Shown: one piece after another, positions 50,709-58,915 of the stretch
Layout of the letters: every line of letters starts with the position of its first letter
How positions within the stretch are numbered: the stretch's first letter is position 1
Source of the DNA: Pontibacter pudoricolor
GTDB taxonomy: Bacteria > Bacteroidota > Bacteroidia > Cytophagales > Hymenobacteraceae
DNA: 64,000 nucleotides
Assembly: GCF_010092985.1 (NCBI RefSeq)
Contig: NZ_CP048106.1
Coordinates: forward strand, 4,068,001 to 4,132,000
Reading direction: 5' to 3'
The notes under the pieces: model-generated
The model's input: only the letters and a program-made list of their open reading frames with translations
Database searches by the model: none
Told to the model about the DNA's origin: nothing
Position numbers and translations under genes: made by a program

Positions 50709-51626
50709 ATGGAAAGTAACAACACATCAGCATCACAAACACCAACTATAGTTATAGCGGGAGCCACCGGGCATCTGGGAGGTCTTATAACACAGTCACT
50801 TCTCGATAAAGGGGCTACTGTACGTGTACTGGTCCGGCCTGAGAGTGATGCAGGTAAAGTAAACTCATTGCAAAAAGCAGGCGCGACTATCTGGGCAGTA
50901 GATTTCCATAATGCTGCTGAATTAACGAAAGCCTGCGAAGGAGCAAACTGTGTGGTTTCGGCCTTATCGGGGCTGCATTATGTTATAGTTGGTATCCAGA
51001 CGTTGTTACTAGATGCGGCTGTTGCAGCCGGTGTGCCCCGCTTCATCCCTTCCGACTTTGCCATTGATTTCACAAAGCTGCCTTATGGCAATAACCGCAA
51101 CCTGGATTTCAGGAAAGAATTTAAAGAGCGTTTAGACAAAGCTCCTATAGCTGCGACTTCTATCTTATGTGGCATGTTCGCCGATCTGCTTACCGGGCAG
51201 GCGCCCATAGTTTTGTTCCCGATTAAAAAGGTGATGTACTATGGCAATCCTGAACAACTCATGGATTTTACAACTATACAAAACACAGCCGACTATACCG
51301 CCGCCGCAGCGCTTGACCCAACCACACCGCGTTACCTGCGCATTGCCGGCGATGTACTGAATGCACATGGTTTAAAAGAAGCTGCTAGTAAGGCTATAGG
51401 AGAAGAGTTTGGTTTGTTTCGGGTTGGTGGTTTGGGCTTATTGAATACCATCATCAAGATTGCAAAAGCGCTTACACCTACTGGTAAAGAAGTATTTCCA
51501 GCCTGGCAGGGCATGCAATACATGCGCGATATGTTTAGTGGCCTGCCAAAACTGGAACCCTTAGATAACGATCGCTATCCTGAAATAAAATGGATCACGG
51601 TAGCTGAAGTGCTGTCTAAACGATAA
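50709..51626 (+). CDS. NmrA-family NAD(P)-binding protein
   Basis: A 305-residue atypical short-chain dehydrogenase. The Rossmann motif is GATGHLGG (about residues 19-26), followed by VRVLVRPESD. RFIPSDFAIDF matches the isoflavone-reductase/NmrA type. The usual YxxxK pair of classical SDRs is absent, as in NmrA relatives, which may be redox sensors or reductases. Single gene with a possible terminator. Confidence 0.88.
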   Translation: MESNNTSASQTPTIVIAGATGHLGGLITQSLLDKGATVRVLVRPESDAGKVNSLQKAGATIWAVDFHNAAELTKACEGANCVVSALSGLHYVIVGIQTLLLDAAVAAGVPRFIPSDFAIDFTKLPYGNNRNLDFRKEFKERLDKAPIAATSILCGMFADLLTGQAPIVLFPIKKVMYYGNPEQLMDFTTIQNTADYTAAAALDPTTPRYLRIAGDVLNAHGLKEAASKAIGEEFGLFRVGGLGLLNTIIKIAKALTPTGKEVFPAWQGMQYMRDMFSGLPKLEPLDNDRYPEIKWITVAEVLSKR

Positions 51627-51666
51627 AGATTACAACTATAGATAACCCATTATTATCAACTATAAA

Positions 51667-51703
51667 GGGAAAGTGGCAGCTAACTATGGCTGTTCCTTTT
51701 TTA
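51667..51703 (+). terminator. Possible terminator after the NmrA gene
   Basis: Interrupted stem GGAA..CAGC with GCTGTTCC, then six T. Imperfect. Confidence 0.45.
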
Positions 51704-51811
51704 ATCGTATAACTAAATACCTCCCTCCAGCATCTTAATGTCCCAAAAGTATCCGCGACTTCGTTCTGCCAGAGGGTTTGGGTTCCTTAACCAGCCTGCC
51801 TGGCACGAAGC

Positions 51812-53299
51812 CTAGAATGGCTGAGGTCGGGAAAGCGTGTAGGAAGACGCGGGCTTAGCCCGCAGCACATAGATGGTGTAGGTGTAGAGCGCGTGCTTGC
51901 GGTAAATAATAGGCACCTGCTTCGCCTCCACTAAGTCGTAGTGCAGGTACAGATGTGCAGGTAAGTCGGCTCTATCGGTTACAAAAATGGTGTTCTGGGG
52001 AATCTTCGGCCAGCCGCTGGCCGACCAGATCACAAACTGGTTATACTTTTTAGCATCGCAGATACAGCGCACGTTGGTGTTGCCCGAATAAAATGCCAGC
52101 AGCGAAGTCACCTGGTAATCTATGCCGGTTATCTGAAATGGAGCCAGGGTAGCATGTTTGGTACTCAATTGCTTTACCCGTTGCCCTAGTTGCTGCCACC
52201 CCGCCAGGCGCTTTAGGCCATCGTTGCGCACCGTAACTATACGACTCAGTCCTGTATAATCCTGCAGCATAGGATAGAGGAAAAACAGCCAGCATACGCC
52301 TGTCAGGCAAAAGGCTATACGTGCTTGCAGAAAACGTTTTTCTTGTACAATCAGGTAGGCAATTCCAATCGGGAGTAGCAGGCAGCCTATGTTATACCAA
52401 TTAACCTCTACGCGCTTCACCAGCGCCACGCACGTAAACAGCAGCAGGCTTCCGACAGTTGGGATAAGAAGGAGCGTGAGTTTTTGTTTATCTGCTGGGG
52501 GAAAAGGCCGGAATTTGAAACTTAAGACACGCAAAAGAAGGAGCAGGAAGAAGGGCGAGTTCATTAGAATAAAACCGCCGAAAAGCTCTGCCAGGTTCTT
52601 TGCTGTGTGGGGAATGACCATTTCCGATCCGGCTCCCGCCAACTGCATCAGGTGCCGCTGCATGATCCAGTTGTGGTTGTAATTCCACCAAAATTGCGGC
52701 AGGTTAAAAGCCAGCACAAGCGTCAGTACCAATGTCTGCCCGGCCAGGTAACGCTTGCCGCCCCGAAGAAAGAAGGGCACCAGCAGGAAGAGCAGGAAGA
52801 AAAGCATGGCCTGCTTCGAAAGGCAGCCCAACCCGAAGCTAAGTCCGGTAAGCATCCAATAACGCAACGTGTTGTGTTGCAAAGCTTTCAGGAAGAAGTA
52901 AAGCGTAGTTACCCAAAAGAAAAGTAACAGCGAGTCGGTGGTGAAAAAGGTGGAAGCCAGCATGAAGTAGGGCATTATGCTGAGAATCATGGTGGCCAGA
53001 GACGCGAGCAGTTTATCGTCGAAAAGCAGCAGACTGACCTTATACAGTGCGTAAAGCGTGGCAGCCCCAAAAGTTAAGGCCGTCATCCTGATCACGAGTT
53101 CATGACTTCCGAAAATGGAACTGGTTAGCAGGTTTACCCAGGCTATAAGAGGTGGCTTTGAGTAATAAGCCCAATCCGGATGCTTAGACCAGAGCCAGTA
53201 CTGCGCTTCTTCCGAAAATAAGTTGTATCCTGAAAGCAGGAATCCTATTCGAAAGCAACCGTACAGGCACCAGTAAGCAACCCGGGAAGTAAAGGACAT
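51812..53299 (-). CDS. GT39/GT83-type membrane glycosyltransferase
   Basis: A 495-residue integral membrane protein with about 10 hydrophobic segments. The first periplasmic loop contains SEEAQYWLWSKHPDWAYYS and KPPLIAW, the acidic loop that binds undecaprenyl-phosphate sugars in ArnT/PMT-type enzymes. FTTDSLLLFFW and a Cys/Lys segment (CLSKQAM) follow. It would transfer a sugar from a lipid carrier to an envelope molecule. Acceptor unknown. No partner glycan genes adjacent. Confidence 0.86.
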   Translation of the reverse strand: MSFTSRVAYWCLYGCFRIGFLLSGYNLFSEEAQYWLWSKHPDWAYYSKPPLIAWVNLLTSSIFGSHELVIRMTALTFGAATLYALYKVSLLLFDDKLLASLATMILSIMPYFMLASTFFTTDSLLLFFWVTTLYFFLKALQHNTLRYWMLTGLSFGLGCLSKQAMLFFLLFLLVPFFLRGGKRYLAGQTLVLTLVLAFNLPQFWWNYNHNWIMQRHLMQLAGAGSEMVIPHTAKNLAELFGGFILMNSPFFLLLLLRVLSFKFRPFPPADKQKLTLLLIPTVGSLLLFTCVALVKRVEVNWYNIGCLLLPIGIAYLIVQEKRFLQARIAFCLTGVCWLFFLYPMLQDYTGLSRIVTVRNDGLKRLAGWQQLGQRVKQLSTKHATLAPFQITGIDYQVTSLLAFYSGNTNVRCICDAKKYNQFVIWSASGWPKIPQNTIFVTDRADLPAHLYLHYDLVEAKQVPIIYRKHALYTYTIYVLRAKPASSYTLSRPQPF

Positions 53300-53459
53300 C
53301 TGTTGTGTAAGTATATTGTATTTTTTAGCTATATTTTATTGAGCATGTAAACTTTTAAACGAACTTTTCAGAAAGCTGTTCAGGCATTGGAGATAAAAGT
53401 GTAGTTAGCAGAAAAGCATAATGAACCGGAGGTTTAGAAGCGGCGTAAGACACCTATAA

Positions 53460-53497
53460 AACAAAAGCGGCAGCCATAGTTGGCTGCCGCTTTTGCT
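53460..53497. terminator. Bidirectional terminator between GT and M16 genes
   Basis: Perfect 14-bp stem CAAAAGCGGCAGCC/GGCTGCCGCTTTTG with an ATAGTT loop. Confidence 0.85.
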
Positions 53498-53536
53498 ATC
53501 GTAGAAACGCAACATTTTGCGTCGTAATTCAGACCA

Positions 53537-56491
53537 TTAATACCCAAAAAGCTCTTTTAATGTCAGCTGCTTCACTTTGCCGTATTTCTCCAGTTCTTTA
53601 AAGTTCAGCTTGTCTTTAGAGCCGATCACAAGTATAGCCTGTGGCTGGGCTCTTACATACTTCTGCTGGAACTCCTTCATCTGGTCAAAAGTCATGGTGT
53701 TGGCGCTTTGGTACACATCCTGACGGATATCGTACGTCAGGCCCAGCTTTTTAGCACGCTCGTAATTGAACAGGATATCGGATTTGGTGATGCGCTCTGT
53801 AGAAATGCTGTTACGAAGCGCCGCCTGTGCGTTCTGGAAGTTTGCATCTGCCAGTGGCATATCCGTTAATAAAGCCTGCATACCAGCCATGGCTTCAGAT
53901 AGTTTATCGGCCTGCGCCCCGATGTACGACACCAGGTAGTTAGCGCGATCTTTCTTGGCCGCTGTACTATAGCTTGAGTAAGTAGAGTAGGCAAGCGCTT
54001 TAGACTCACGCAGGTCCTGGAACACGATGCCGCCCATGTACTCGTTATACAAACGCACAACCGGAATAATGTCTTTGCTGTAAGGTACAGATTTGCTCAG
54101 GAATATCATCTCGGCCTGCACCATGTTATAGTCTGCCCAGTATACAGTCGGTTGTGTAAAGTCGATCTCCTTAAATACTTTCTCGGCAGGTACCGGCTTT
54201 AATGTGGCTGGTACGTTATGGCCCGCGTTAAGAGCAACTGTCAGCTTATCTGTTTCACGTGGACCGTAGTATAGTACGCGGTGTTCGTAGGTCGGAATGC
54301 TCTTGATGATGTTTACCAATTCCTGTGGTTTTACAGCCTTCAGTTCTTTCTCGCTTAGTACCGTGTTGAACGGGTTCTTCGGGCCATACTTGGCATAGTT
54401 CATCATGGCTTGCTGCAGAATAACGCCTTTGTTTTTCTTGGCATCATCGCGGGCTTTCAGCATACCGGCCACCATATCGTTCAAGGCCTTCTGGTCTGGT
54501 TTTGCATTGGCTAATACACTCTCGAACAGGTTCAGGCCTTTCTCGAAGTTCTCATCCAAACCTGTTAAGCTTACATACACCTGGTCTCCTGAAGAGAAAA
54601 CATCAAACGAAGTGCCCAGCTTGTAAAACTCTTTCTGTAGTTCTTCGGCAGTATACTTGTCGGTACCCAGGTACTTCAGGTAGTTAACGGCCATGCCCAG
54701 TTTAGGGTCGTTGTTGGTGCCCATATCCAGGATGTAGTATAGCTGGAACAGGCCGTTGTCTTTGTTTTTAGTGTAAAGCAGCGGAATGTTTTGCTTCAGT
54801 TTTGACTCTGTGATGTCTTTTTTATAGTCGATGAACACAGGCTGCAGTGGTGCTACTTCTTTCGCCATAAACGCTTTGTAGTAATCCGACTGTGCATCAC
54901 GGTTAACAGCAACCGGTGTAATGGCAGGCTTTTCTACTTTTTGTGCGTTAGGGTCTTTGCCAGTCTTCTTATAGATCAGCACATAGTTATTGTTATTGAA
55001 ATACTTGTTTGCCACATCCATTACATCCTGCTTGGTGATCTGTGCATACGCTTCAGGGCGGCTAACATATTTATCCCAGGGCATATCATAAATAAAAGCA
55101 GATACAAAGGCATCAGCGCGGTTGCTGTTGTCTTCATAGGCTTTCATGGTGTTTATTTTGTCGTTGTTCACCACAGCCTGTAGCAGCGACTCATCAAACT
55201 GGCCTTTCTTGATCAGGTCAAGCTGCTGCAATAACAGGTCCCGAACCTGGTCTAAGGTCTGGCCCTGGCGTGGCATACCCGTCATACGGAACATGCCGTA
55301 ATCTTTCATCGGGGTATCATAGGCATAAGCCTGTAGCACTTTCTGCTGCTGGTTCAGGTTAAGGTCTACTAAACCGGCCTGGCCGTTATAAAGCAAATTG
55401 CTGATCATCTGGATCACCAAGGCATCCTTAGAGTTGATGTCCGGTGTACGGAAAGCGATGGATACGTTCTCTGCATCCGGGCCCAGTACTTCCTTCACGA
55501 TCGGCTTCTGGATCGGTTTCTCCTGGGCAACATCAAATGCGGGCTCAGGCTGCTTCTCCATAGTTCCCCAGTACTTGTCAATCAGTTTTATAGTTTGGTC
55601 GAAATCAATGTCGCCGCTCATGGCAATGGCCATGTTGTTCGGAATGTAGTACTTGTTATAATACTTTTTGATCTCGGTGATAGACGGGTTTTTCAGGTGC
55701 TCAATCGTTCCTATAGTTGACTGTGAACCATACTGGTGTGTCGGGAAAAGGGCTGCGCTGATCGCTTCCTGCACTTTCCAGCCATCGTTATCCAGCGTAC
55801 GGTTTTTCTCTTCGTATACTGCTTCCAGTTCGGTATGGAAAATACGAGGTACCATGTCAGCAAAACGGTCTGCTTCCAGTTCTACCCAGCGCTCCAGTTG
55901 GTTGCTCGGGATGTCGTTTACATACACGGTCTGGTCTACCCAGGTATATGCGTTCGTTCCTTTTGCTCCGATAGCACCTAAAATCTTATCGTACTCGTTG
56001 GCAATGGCATACGTAGCAGCTACACCCGAAACTGAGTCTATTTGGGCGTATATTTTTTTGCGGGCTGCCTCGTCTTTTGTTGCTCTGTACTTTTCGTAAA
56101 GTGCTTCTATTTTATCCAGCTCTACTTTCTCTTTTTCCCAGTTCTGGGTACCCAGTTCGGTAGTGCCTTTAAACACCATGTGCTCCAGGTAGTGCGCCAG
56201 GCCGGTAGCATCGGCAGGGTCGTTTTTAGCGCCGGCACGCACTGCAATGTATGTCTGTATGCGTGGTGCTTCTTCGTAATCCGTTAAGTAAACTTTCAGG
56301 CCGTTATCCAGGGTATAGATGCGGGCATTCAGCGGGTCGTTTGGCGCTGTTTCGTATTTGTACTCCTTTTCGGTTTTGACCGCAGAGGAAGCCTCGGTTG
56401 TTGCCTGTGTCTGGTTGATCTCATTTTTACACTGGGTTAATGTAAAAGCAGACGCAACCAAAAACAGAGATAATCCCTTTTTGACTGTCAT
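53537..56491 (-). CDS. Exported two-repeat M16 zinc peptidase (pitrilysin-like)
   Basis: A 984-residue lipoprotein-type precursor (Cys21 in LTQC). The first M16 repeat has the zinc motif HYLEH (H100, E103, H104) and the later ELEAVYEEKNR segment with the third ligand. A second, inactive repeat follows (about 560-960) with RESKALAYSTYSSYS at its substrate-holding region. Size and two-repeat layout match pitrilysin-type peptidases. It should act in the periplasm on peptides. Independent of the smaller M16 enzyme at 23300-24532. Confidence 0.94.
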   Translation of the reverse strand: MTVKKGLSLFLVASAFTLTQCKNEINQTQATTEASSAVKTEKEYKYETAPNDPLNARIYTLDNGLKVYLTDYEEAPRIQTYIAVRAGAKNDPADATGLAHYLEHMVFKGTTELGTQNWEKEKVELDKIEALYEKYRATKDEAARKKIYAQIDSVSGVAATYAIANEYDKILGAIGAKGTNAYTWVDQTVYVNDIPSNQLERWVELEADRFADMVPRIFHTELEAVYEEKNRTLDNDGWKVQEAISAALFPTHQYGSQSTIGTIEHLKNPSITEIKKYYNKYYIPNNMAIAMSGDIDFDQTIKLIDKYWGTMEKQPEPAFDVAQEKPIQKPIVKEVLGPDAENVSIAFRTPDINSKDALVIQMISNLLYNGQAGLVDLNLNQQQKVLQAYAYDTPMKDYGMFRMTGMPRQGQTLDQVRDLLLQQLDLIKKGQFDESLLQAVVNNDKINTMKAYEDNSNRADAFVSAFIYDMPWDKYVSRPEAYAQITKQDVMDVANKYFNNNNYVLIYKKTGKDPNAQKVEKPAITPVAVNRDAQSDYYKAFMAKEVAPLQPVFIDYKKDITESKLKQNIPLLYTKNKDNGLFQLYYILDMGTNNDPKLGMAVNYLKYLGTDKYTAEELQKEFYKLGTSFDVFSSGDQVYVSLTGLDENFEKGLNLFESVLANAKPDQKALNDMVAGMLKARDDAKKNKGVILQQAMMNYAKYGPKNPFNTVLSEKELKAVKPQELVNIIKSIPTYEHRVLYYGPRETDKLTVALNAGHNVPATLKPVPAEKVFKEIDFTQPTVYWADYNMVQAEMIFLSKSVPYSKDIIPVVRLYNEYMGGIVFQDLRESKALAYSTYSSYSTAAKKDRANYLVSYIGAQADKLSEAMAGMQALLTDMPLADANFQNAQAALRNSISTERITKSDILFNYERAKKLGLTYDIRQDVYQSANTMTFDQMKEFQQKYVRAQPQAILVIGSKDKLNFKELEKYGKVKQLTLKELFGY

Positions 56492-56542
56492 AGTTTGGTT
56501 TTTAAGTAATGATGTAACTATACGAAGATAGTTTATTACAGA

Positions 56543-57310
56543 TTAAAAATCAGTATCCAGGCCGAAGCGCTGTTTCATATCTACAATAACCGGGAATTTC
56601 TCTGCCAGGTAGTTGAATTTATCCTGCGAAGTATAGAGTTTTCGGCTATCGTCCTGCACTTCTACTACCTCTGCCCGCAGCTTAATCGTTCTGTTACCGG
56701 TTTCGCTTCTCAGCTCCCGAACTATATCCCGGTAAATGGCTGTAAACTGGTCCATCATCACGTGGTTATCCAGGTGCAGGATGATCTCGTTATCAGGCCC
56801 CATATGATACTGGCGGTTCAGGAGTGTAAACTCCATCATATTCTCAGCCTTCTTACGGCGCAGTATTGCATGCCAGACCGTTTTCAGCCTTGCCTCATCT
56901 ATGGGCACTATAGCGCCATAGTTTGTATCCTCTTCCTCGGCAGCTGCTGCAACTTCGGCTACGGCAGCAGGGGCATTATTCAGGTCTTTTAAACTAGGCA
57001 GTTTGCTTAGCTTTTTTGGCGGCGGCAGCTGCACTTTTGCACGCGATGGCTCCGGGGCAGCCTGTGCCTTTGGTGCAATATGCGCATCCGGGGTTACCTC
57101 TACAGGCTTAGGTGGTTGCTGTAAACCTTCAGACGGCACCTGGTTTGGTACGTGTGGCTGCTGCAACTGCTCCGACGGCACATTGCCCGGCGCAGGCTGT
57201 TGCATCTGCTGCGATGGAACCGTGCCCTGTGCATGAGCAGGCTGCATTACTGCAGAAGGAATGGCACCTGAAGATGCGGTAGAGGCGGGTGCCGGCGCTG
57301 CTACCTTAGC
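56543..57310 (-). CDS. dnaX: DnaX tau-specific C-terminal extension, reached by -1 frameshift
   Basis: This frame is read only after a -1 shift at 57310-57316, giving a tau protein of 632 residues (377 zero-frame + 255). It has no good start of its own; an ATG at 57247 lies inside a Pro/Gln-rich linker. The first ~110 residues are low-complexity (VPSQQMQQP-type repeats and Ala/Pro runs). The last ~120 (LKTVWHAILRRKKAENM to KQRFGLDTDF) look like the Bacteroidota tau C-terminal domain that contacts the polymerase. Without the shift, no full-length tau would be made. Could in principle be a sequencing error, but the signals argue against that. Confidence 0.85.
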   Translation of the reverse strand, partial: AKVAAPAPASTASSGAIPSAVMQPAHAQGTVPSQQMQQPAPGNVPSEQLQQPHVPNQVPSEGLQQPPKPVEVTPDAHIAPKAQAAPEPSRAKVQLPPPKKLSKLPSLKDLNNAPAAVAEVAAAAEEEDTNYGAIVPIDEARLKTVWHAILRRKKAENMMEFTLLNRQYHMGPDNEIILHLDNHVMMDQFTAIYRDIVRELRSETGNRTIKLRAEVVEVQDDSRKLYTSQDKFNYLAEKFPVIVDMKQRFGLDTDF

Positions 57311-57331
57311 TTTTTTACGTCTGCTCCTTCG
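57301..57331 (-). promoter_or_regulatory. Programmed -1 ribosomal frameshift site in dnaX
   Basis: Minus strand: Shine-Dalgarno-like AAGGAG (57324-57329), seven bases, then the heptamer A-AAA-AAG (57310-57316, zero-frame GTA-AAA-AAG), zero-frame TAG at 57301-57303. The -1 frame is closed upstream by TAA at 57332-57334, so the shift must fall within these ~30 bases. Two candidate 3' stems follow: GGTAG with CTACC, starting four bases after the heptamer, and GGCACC with GGTGCC. Confidence 0.8.
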
Positions 57332-58440
57332 TTAGCAAAACTCAGGGCTGCGTTCAGGTGTGCCAGTTTCATCAGGCATAACTCTACATGCAGGCGCTGG
57401 TTCTTGCTGCTTTTATAGTTGGTGTCGCAGGTGCTTACCACGTTCAGGCCCGATAACAGGAACGAAACCGTAGACTTCTGAGATTGCTCGGCATATTTCG
57501 CTTTAATATTATCCGACACTTCCAGCAACTGTACCGTCTGCACATCTTTGCACACCAGTAAACTACGGAAATGCTCTGCTATACCCACCAGGAAGTTATG
57601 CGCATCAAAACCATTCTTCAGAATTTCGTCGAATAACAACAAAGCGCCCGGAAGATTTTGCTCCAGCAGATGGTCTGTCAAACGGAAATAGTAATCGTAA
57701 TCAAGTATGTGCAGGTTCTCGACAGTAGCTTTGTAGGTGACATTGCTTCCCGAGAAGGTTACCATCTGGTCGAAGATCGACAGGGCATCGCGCAGGGCTC
57801 CGTCTGCTTTCTGAGAGATCAGGTGCAGGGCATCCGGCTCAGCCTGTATACTTTCTTTCTGGGCTATACTTCCCAAATGGCGCACCATATCATCTATCCT
57901 GATTCTGTTAAAATCGAAGATCTGGCAACGCGAAAGTATAGTTGGGATGATTTTGTGGCGCTCCGTAGTAGCAAGTATAAAAATGGCGTAGCTCGGCGGC
58001 TCTTCCAGGGTCTTCAGGAATGCGTTAAAGGCCTGGTTCGAGAGCATGTGCACCTCATCTATAATATAGATCTTGTACTTGCCGGTTTGCGGCGCATAAC
58101 GCACCTGCTCCACCAGGTTGCGGATATCCTCTACTGAGTTGTTGGAAGCCGCATCGAGCTCATGGATATTAAATGAGCTGTTGCTGTTAAAGCTGCGGCA
58201 CGATTCGCACTCGTTGCAGGCTTCTGTTTCCGGGGAGATATTCTGGCAGTTAATGGTTTTTGCCAAGATACGGGCACAAGTCGTTTTGCCCACACCACGC
58301 GGCCCGCAGAAAAGGAAAGCCTGCGCCAGATGCTTGCTGCTGATGGCGTTTTTAAGGGTGTTGGTGATATGGTGCTGCCCCACCACGCTATCGAACGTGG
58401 CCGGACGGTATTTACGCGCTGATACTACAAAATTTTCCAT
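57301..58440 (-). CDS. dnaX: DNA polymerase III gamma/tau, zero-frame (gamma-like) product
   Basis: A 379-residue clamp-loader ATPase. Walker A is GPRGVGKT (46-53), the zinc knuckle uses Cys65, Cys75, Cys78, Cys81, Walker B region IIDEVHML, sensor I ATTE and the SRC motif (170-172). The AAA+ core and domain III collar are complete, ending with a hydrophilic tail KKLR at a TAG (57301-57303). So the zero frame itself produces a gamma-like truncated subunit. The stop lies three codons after the slippery A-AAA-AAG. Confidence 0.96.
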   Translation of the reverse strand: MENFVVSARKYRPATFDSVVGQHHITNTLKNAISSKHLAQAFLFCGPRGVGKTTCARILAKTINCQNISPETEACNECESCRSFNSNSSFNIHELDAASNNSVEDIRNLVEQVRYAPQTGKYKIYIIDEVHMLSNQAFNAFLKTLEEPPSYAIFILATTERHKIIPTILSRCQIFDFNRIRIDDMVRHLGSIAQKESIQAEPDALHLISQKADGALRDALSIFDQMVTFSGSNVTYKATVENLHILDYDYYFRLTDHLLEQNLPGALLLFDEILKNGFDAHNFLVGIAEHFRSLLVCKDVQTVQLLEVSDNIKAKYAEQSQKSTVSFLLSGLNVVSTCDTNYKSSKNQRLHVELCLMKLAHLNAALSFANEGADVKKLR

Positions 58441-58915
58441 TACTACAAAGATAACGATTCTGAAGCTCAGTTGCGACGGCTTTTTATCCAGCAGTTTTCC
58501 ATAGAGTTATCCACTTTTTTATACTTCCATAACAACAGCTGTAGCAGAATAATGCACTGACGATTCAGCTAAATAGAGTGTTAAAAGCGGGTTTGTTTTA
58601 TTAAGAAATCAGGAGTGTTAAGATTGTATATTTTTTATAGTTGCTATAGTTGAGTAAGTTCTTTATTAACCTCTTGGTGTTCTGCTGCTTTGTAAGCAGG
58701 TTCTTTTGGGGATCGCGGGGTTTAAAGCCTGTAATAAGTTAATATCCAAATATATGTATATCTGATTTGCAGGTGTAAGATAACTTAAAATTCTTAAGAA
58801 GTATATAATTATACCATTTTTAATTTATATAATTAAAATGATCAACATATTGAAATATAGCACGTAGATGATTGAATTATTCCTGTAGAATCTTTAACAC
58901 TTTAACAATAAGTTT
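58441..58915. other. Long AT-rich spacer upstream of the M36 gene
   Basis: 475 bases between divergent dnaX and the metallopeptidase. It becomes strongly AT-rich after 58740 and probably holds both promoters. CTATAGTT occurs near 58643. No gene, repeat or RNA could be supported. Confidence 0.5.

Noticed and set aside
57301-57331. Sequencing error explanation for the dnaX frame change
   Set aside because: Not excluded, but the exact heptamer in the right frame, the upstream AAGGAG and the nearby stop are too specific for a random error; kept as programmed frameshift pending read check.
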